Shown: piece by piece, positions 7,284 to 10,380 of the stretch
How positions within the stretch are numbered: the stretch's first letter is position 1
Layout of the letters: every line of letters begins with the position of its first letter
DNA from: Lachnospiraceae bacterium
Lineage (GTDB): Bacteria; Bacillota; Clostridia; Lachnospirales; Lachnospiraceae
Length of the DNA: 10,380 nt
Assembly (NCBI GenBank): GCA_022790905.1
Contig: JAAVYC010000012.1
Span: 1 to 10,380 of the forward strand
Direction of reading: 5' to 3'
The notes under the pieces: generated by a model
Seen by the model: the letters and a program-made list of their open reading frames with translations, nothing else
The model's database searches: none
Told to the model about the DNA's origin: nothing
Program-made: the position numbers and the translations under genes

Positions 7284-7632
7284 ATACTTGTATAATCACA
7301 GCCATCAATTCCAGGTCCTTTTGAGCCGAGGCATTTGCAATCGAATGTCTTCCGCCATTTTTACAGATACCGATATCTCCGGCTTCTAAAATTGCCTTTT
7401 CTCCATTGTCATTATAATCTGCTCTTCCGCGCAATATCGTAATAATCTCTTCTTCCCCAAAATGTTCATGCATTCCTAAAGAACATCCCGGTTTTAAAAT
7501 CAGCCTCGCAATCACATTTGCATTGCTCTCATACTCCCCTTTTACTACAGAGGGAATCAACTCGACCGTTCCGTCTCCGCCTTTCATATGTTCATTGAAA
7601 ATATGTGTAATATCCGAATATTTTTTTATCAT
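7282..7632 (-). CDS. Small single-domain cupin protein
   Basis: A 116-residue protein made of one cupin beta-barrel. Motif 1, G(X)5HXH(X)4E(X)6G, is complete: G49, H55, H57, E62, G69. Motif 2, G(X)5PXG(X)2H(X)3N, is present as G85, G93, H96, N100, with lysine 91 replacing the usual proline. H55, H57, E62 and H96 are the predicted metal ligands. Members of this group are often described only as cupin-domain proteins; substrate and reaction cannot be told, and it may be a metal-dependent enzyme or a binding protein. The start at 7632 is preferred because AGAGGA (7646-7641) lies 8 bases upstream; an earlier in-frame ATG at 7668 would overlap the transporter gene. It begins 19 bases after the ZIP stop, so the two are probably cotranscribed. 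Confidence 0.88.
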   Translation of the reverse strand: MIKKYSDITHIFNEHMKGGDGTVELIPSVVKGEYESNANVIARLILKPGCSLGMHEHFGEEEIITILRGRADYNDNGEKAILEAGDIGICKNGGRHSIANASAQKDLELMAVIIQV

Positions 7633-7651
7633 TAATCTGTTCCTCTCAATC

Positions 7652-8428
7652 CTAACCAAGTGCAACATCCAAAACCATCATAATCAAAAAACCCACCGCA
7701 AATCCAAGGGTAGCCACATTGGTATGTTCTCCCTGCGACGCTTCCGGGAGCAACTCTTCTACCACAACATAAATCATAGCCCCCGCCGCAAACGCAAGCA
7801 GATAGGGAAGTAATGGAGAAATGATTCCTGTTAAAAGCAATGTCAAAAGCGCCCCGATTGGTTCCACAATACCCGAAATCATTCCATAAAGAAACGCTCT
7901 CTTTTTACTCTTCCCCTCCGCCAAAAGCGGCATGGATACAATGGCACCTTCCGGAAAATTCTGTATCGCAATTCCAATGGCAAGTGTCACGGCTGCTGCT
8001 AGAGTGATCTTTCCCTCACCTGCCAACACTCCGGAGAAAACCACACCTACAGCCATTCCCTCCGGAATATTATGCAATGTAACAGCAAGCACCATCATCG
8101 TTGTCTTTTTTAAACTGCTCGCTTTCCCTTCCGGCACATCACTATTGATATGCAGATGGGGAATCAATCGATCCATTCCATATAGAAAAAGGATTCCAAA
8201 TGCAAAACCTACCGCTGCCGGAAAAAAGGCAAACCGCTGAAATCTCTCAGACATGTCTATGGCTGGAATCAACAGTGACCAAACAGAAGCCGCCACCATA
8301 ACTCCCGAAGCAAAACCTAAGAGCATCTTTTGCAACAGGGAAGGCATCTCCTTTTTTAAAAAAAATACACAAGCCGCTCCCATTGTCGTTCCAAGAAACG
8401 GTATGAAAATTCCTATCAGTACTTCCAT
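7652..8428 (-). CDS. ZIP-family divalent metal transporter (GufA/ZupT-like)
   Basis: A 258-residue membrane protein with about eight hydrophobic segments. The metal-site motifs are HNIPEG (119-124) and QNFPEG (156-161), the pattern of the GufA-type bacterial ZIP proteins. Further acidic positions in membrane segments are E189 (VEP) and the EEL at 224-226. The cytoplasmic loop before the first motif holds only a short HLH (91-93) instead of a long histidine stretch. The expected role is uptake of zinc or another divalent cation (Fe, Mn) across the cytoplasmic membrane; specificity is not readable. The ATG at 8428 is preceded by AGAGGGAG, close to the start. It lies 53 bases after the MCP2 stop with no good terminator or promoter visible between, and directly ahead of the cupin gene. 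Confidence 0.92.
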   Translation of the reverse strand: MEVLIGIFIPFLGTTMGAACVFFLKKEMPSLLQKMLLGFASGVMVAASVWSLLIPAIDMSERFQRFAFFPAAVGFAFGILFLYGMDRLIPHLHINSDVPEGKASSLKKTTMMVLAVTLHNIPEGMAVGVVFSGVLAGEGKITLAAAVTLAIGIAIQNFPEGAIVSMPLLAEGKSKKRAFLYGMISGIVEPIGALLTLLLTGIISPLLPYLLAFAAGAMIYVVVEELLPEASQGEHTNVATLGFAVGFLIMMVLDVALG

Positions 8429-8481
8429 CTCTCCCTCTTTCCCCTCGATAAACGTGTCTAAACCTTATCAAAACTCAATCG

Positions 8482-10200
8482 CTACAACTGGAAAAAACTC
8501 ATATTTCTTTCCAGCTCTTCTGATAAATTTTTTAAATTATTTGCCGAATTCGCCAAAAGGTGAATCGTCTCATTCAACTCGTTCATAGAAGCTGTCGTCT
8601 GTTCTGTACTTGCCGCATTCTCCTGAGAGATAGCGGAAAGATTTCCGATCACATCAATCACTTTGGCTCTCGAAGAATTACAGATCTCAGTGCGATCTTG
8701 AATTGCCGTAGTCTCTTCTCTAGAAGCATCCACACCCTCTGTCACAGAGTCAAATTTTTCTTTTGTCTCCTCTAATTTTTGCTGTTGTTCACTGACAGTT
8801 CTCTCTACCTCTTTCATAACTTTCACAGTCTGCTCTGATTCATTCAAGAGATCTTTGATAACATCTTTAATTTTCTCAGCCGAAGCATTTGACTGCTCTG
8901 CTAACTGCTGTATTTCTGTCGCCACAACCACAAATCCTTTTCCGTGCTCTCCAGCTCTCGCCGCCTCAATACTCGCATTCAATGCCAGCAGATTCGTCTG
9001 ACCGGCAATAGATGTGATCAACTCTATCGCTTCATGAATCAACTGTGCCGAATTATTCGTCGCATAGATCTGCTCACTAATTCTCTCAATCGCCTTCGTC
9101 GTTCTGTCATTTGACTCCGACAATTGTTGAATAATCACTGTAGATTCATCGCTTGCACTCTTCATTTGCTGTGAAGTGTTTCCCAAACCATCCACACTGC
9201 TCACAATCTCCTCAATCACAATTCCCATCTCGCCAATGTGTTGTGATGCCTCCTCAATCTCCTCTGCCTGAGAAACTGCCCCATTAGAAATATCTCCAAT
9301 CACTTTATTCATCTCATCTGTTGTCGTGCTGGTACGGACTGCCATCTCACTTAGAGAATCCCCAGAACTATGTAATACTTCCGATGATTTTTTAATATTA
9401 CCAATAATCTCAAAAAGCTTTACTTTTAACTCATTTACCGAATCGGCCATTTCGCCAATCTCATCGTTTCTCTCCAAAACTTTATCTGTAACACTAATTC
9501 TTAAATTTCCACGCGCTAATTTTCCAATAACCCCCTGGATTTCTCTCACGCCATTCGTAAGAGAAGTGGAAGTGAATCCGGCACTCACACAGGCAACCAC
9601 CAAGATTACCAAAGCCACAATTGCATTGGAATTCGTTTTCCTTTTGATATAGGTTTCCGCCGTCTCCCTCTCCCTGCCTGCAAAGATCATACCGGCAATG
9701 GAGTTATCCTCATTTCGCATTGGCACATAATATCCATAATACTCATTTCCGTTGATCTCCACATTAGTATCTGAATATTCTTTTCCACCATTCAATACAC
9801 TCTTTATGATCTCTTCCGATGCTTTTGTACCAATCAAGCGCTCTCCACTTTCTTTATTTTTTAGAGATGTCACAATCCTAGTATCGTTATAAAAAAGTGT
9901 AATATCTACACCAGTATTTTTTTTGACCCTATCTACGATCGTATAATCACCGCTGAGTTTCGTTTCTCCCTTATAGACATCCCCGTTTTCATCTTTTGTA
10001 AAATTTCCACTATCGATGTTCCAATATGCTTCCTGCATAGAATATGCCGCTGCCTTTAAACCCTTTACCGATTCATCCTTCATTCCTGACTTCATATTCT
10101 GTCTGGAATACAATGTCATAACCACTCCCATAAGCAAACATGGAGCTAAAACCATAATTACTAGTTTGAATAAAATCGATACCTTTTTCTTTCTTTCCAT
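8482..10200 (-). CDS. Methyl-accepting chemotaxis protein (MCP2)
   Basis: A 572-residue chemoreceptor: basic N-terminus, TM1 (about 10-31), Cache-like extracytoplasmic sensor (about 36-178, with DITLFYNDTRIVTSL at 99-113 and GNEYYGYYVPM at 151-161), TM2 (about 192-212), HAMP (212-266) and signalling coiled coil to the C-terminus, with a tip QTNLLALNASIEAARAGE at 401-418. The sensor is closest to single-Cache type 3 domains by eye. After the tip it reads VVVATEIQQLAE where most family members have AVVADEIRKLAE. The ATG at 10200 has AAGGAGAGG (10217-10209) upstream. The stop codon of the preceding partial gene overlaps this site, pointing to one operon. Its signalling domain aligns without evident gaps with MCP1, but the sensor differs, so the two probably respond to different ligands. 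Confidence 0.95.
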   Translation of the reverse strand: MERKKKVSILFKLVIMVLAPCLLMGVVMTLYSRQNMKSGMKDESVKGLKAAAYSMQEAYWNIDSGNFTKDENGDVYKGETKLSGDYTIVDRVKKNTGVDITLFYNDTRIVTSLKNKESGERLIGTKASEEIIKSVLNGGKEYSDTNVEINGNEYYGYYVPMRNEDNSIAGMIFAGRERETAETYIKRKTNSNAIVALVILVVACVSAGFTSTSLTNGVREIQGVIGKLARGNLRISVTDKVLERNDEIGEMADSVNELKVKLFEIIGNIKKSSEVLHSSGDSLSEMAVRTSTTTDEMNKVIGDISNGAVSQAEEIEEASQHIGEMGIVIEEIVSSVDGLGNTSQQMKSASDESTVIIQQLSESNDRTTKAIERISEQIYATNNSAQLIHEAIELITSIAGQTNLLALNASIEAARAGEHGKGFVVVATEIQQLAEQSNASAEKIKDVIKDLLNESEQTVKVMKEVERTVSEQQQKLEETKEKFDSVTEGVDASREETTAIQDRTEICNSSRAKVIDVIGNLSAISQENAASTEQTTASMNELNETIHLLANSANNLKNLSEELERNMSFFQL

Positions 10201-10215
10201 TGCACATTCCTCTCC

Positions 10216-10380
10216 TTATAGTATCCTTTTTTCTATCAGAGAACCCACCTCTTCTCTTTTGATGCCCAGCGCAATCGCTAACTCTCCAAAAAGGTTTTCC
10301 TCTGCCATTTTAAAATAACGTTCGTCTCCTGCCGTTATTTTTTTTCCCTGTGCTTGTCTTATAATTTTCTTCTCATGTAA
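10216..10380 (-). CDS. C-terminal 54 residues of an unrecognised protein (runs off the right edge)
   Basis: The minus-strand frame is open from the window edge to TAA at 10218-10216 and reads like real protein: charged, probably helical, ending in KREEVGSLIEKRIL. I do not recognise the family. Support for coding is its position: the stop overlaps the AAGG of the MCP2 ribosome binding site and leaves only 15 bases to the MCP2 ATG, the usual spacing of translationally neighbouring genes. No start or function can be given from this fragment. Confidence 0.55.
   Translation of the reverse strand, partial: LHEKKIIRQAQGKKITAGDERYFKMAEENLFGELAIALGIKREEVGSLIEKRIL

Noticed and set aside
8429..8481. 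Metal-responsive operator or terminator between MCP2 and the ZIP gene
   Set aside because: Only a 5-bp imperfect inverted repeat is present, with no T-run and no match to a known Zur, Fur or DtxR box.
1..10380. CRISPR array, insertion sequence, tRNA/rRNA or phage genes
   Set aside because: No short regularly spaced repeats, transposase-like proteins, terminal repeats or RNA gene signatures were seen on either strand.

Overview
The window reads as chromosomal DNA of a low-GC, Gram-positive anaerobe of the Clostridia, most likely a Lachnospiraceae member. The evidence is a spore-germination gene (spoVAD), an [FeFe]-hydrogenase maturation gene (hydF), two clostridial-type chemoreceptors, strong GGAG-type ribosome binding sites and A/T-rich sigma-A promoters. 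So the organism is probably spore-forming, hydrogen-metabolising and able to sense chemical gradients. The family-level assignment is an inference from gene content.

Layout. Nearly everything lies on the minus strand; hydF is the only plus-strand gene. From the right edge leftwards: the C-terminal end of an unrecognised gene (10216-10380); a methyl-accepting chemotaxis protein, MCP2 (8482-10200); a ZIP-family metal transporter (7652-8428); and a small cupin protein (7282-7632). These four are closely spaced with no evident terminator between them, so they may be one transcript. It ends at a strong bidirectional terminator (7244-7283) shared with the convergent hydF (6001-7236). hydF and the purine-salvage pair apt (5279-5803) and NCS2/AzgA-type permease (3828-5255) are driven from back-to-back promoters in the 5804-6000 interval. 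A perfect 15-bp palindrome covers the hydF -35 box. The permease is followed by an intrinsic terminator (3778-3815). Next is a second chemoreceptor, MCP1 (1902-3659), with its own near-consensus sigma-A promoter, and a class I methyltransferase (735-1874, TTG start) probably in the same transcript. The left edge holds the first 208 codons of spoVAD (1-624).

Functional groups. apt and the permease form a coherent purine uptake and salvage unit. The ZIP transporter and cupin may be linked through metal handling, but this is speculative. The two MCPs are colinear paralogues with different sensory domains. I see no mobile element, CRISPR array, rRNA or tRNA. No clearly novel multi-gene system is visible.

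The most interesting local signal is upstream of spoVAD. A textbook forespore (sigma-G-type) promoter is embedded in an inverted repeat followed by a T-run, which would form a terminator-like, ribosome-site-masking hairpin only in transcripts that read in from the upstream gene.
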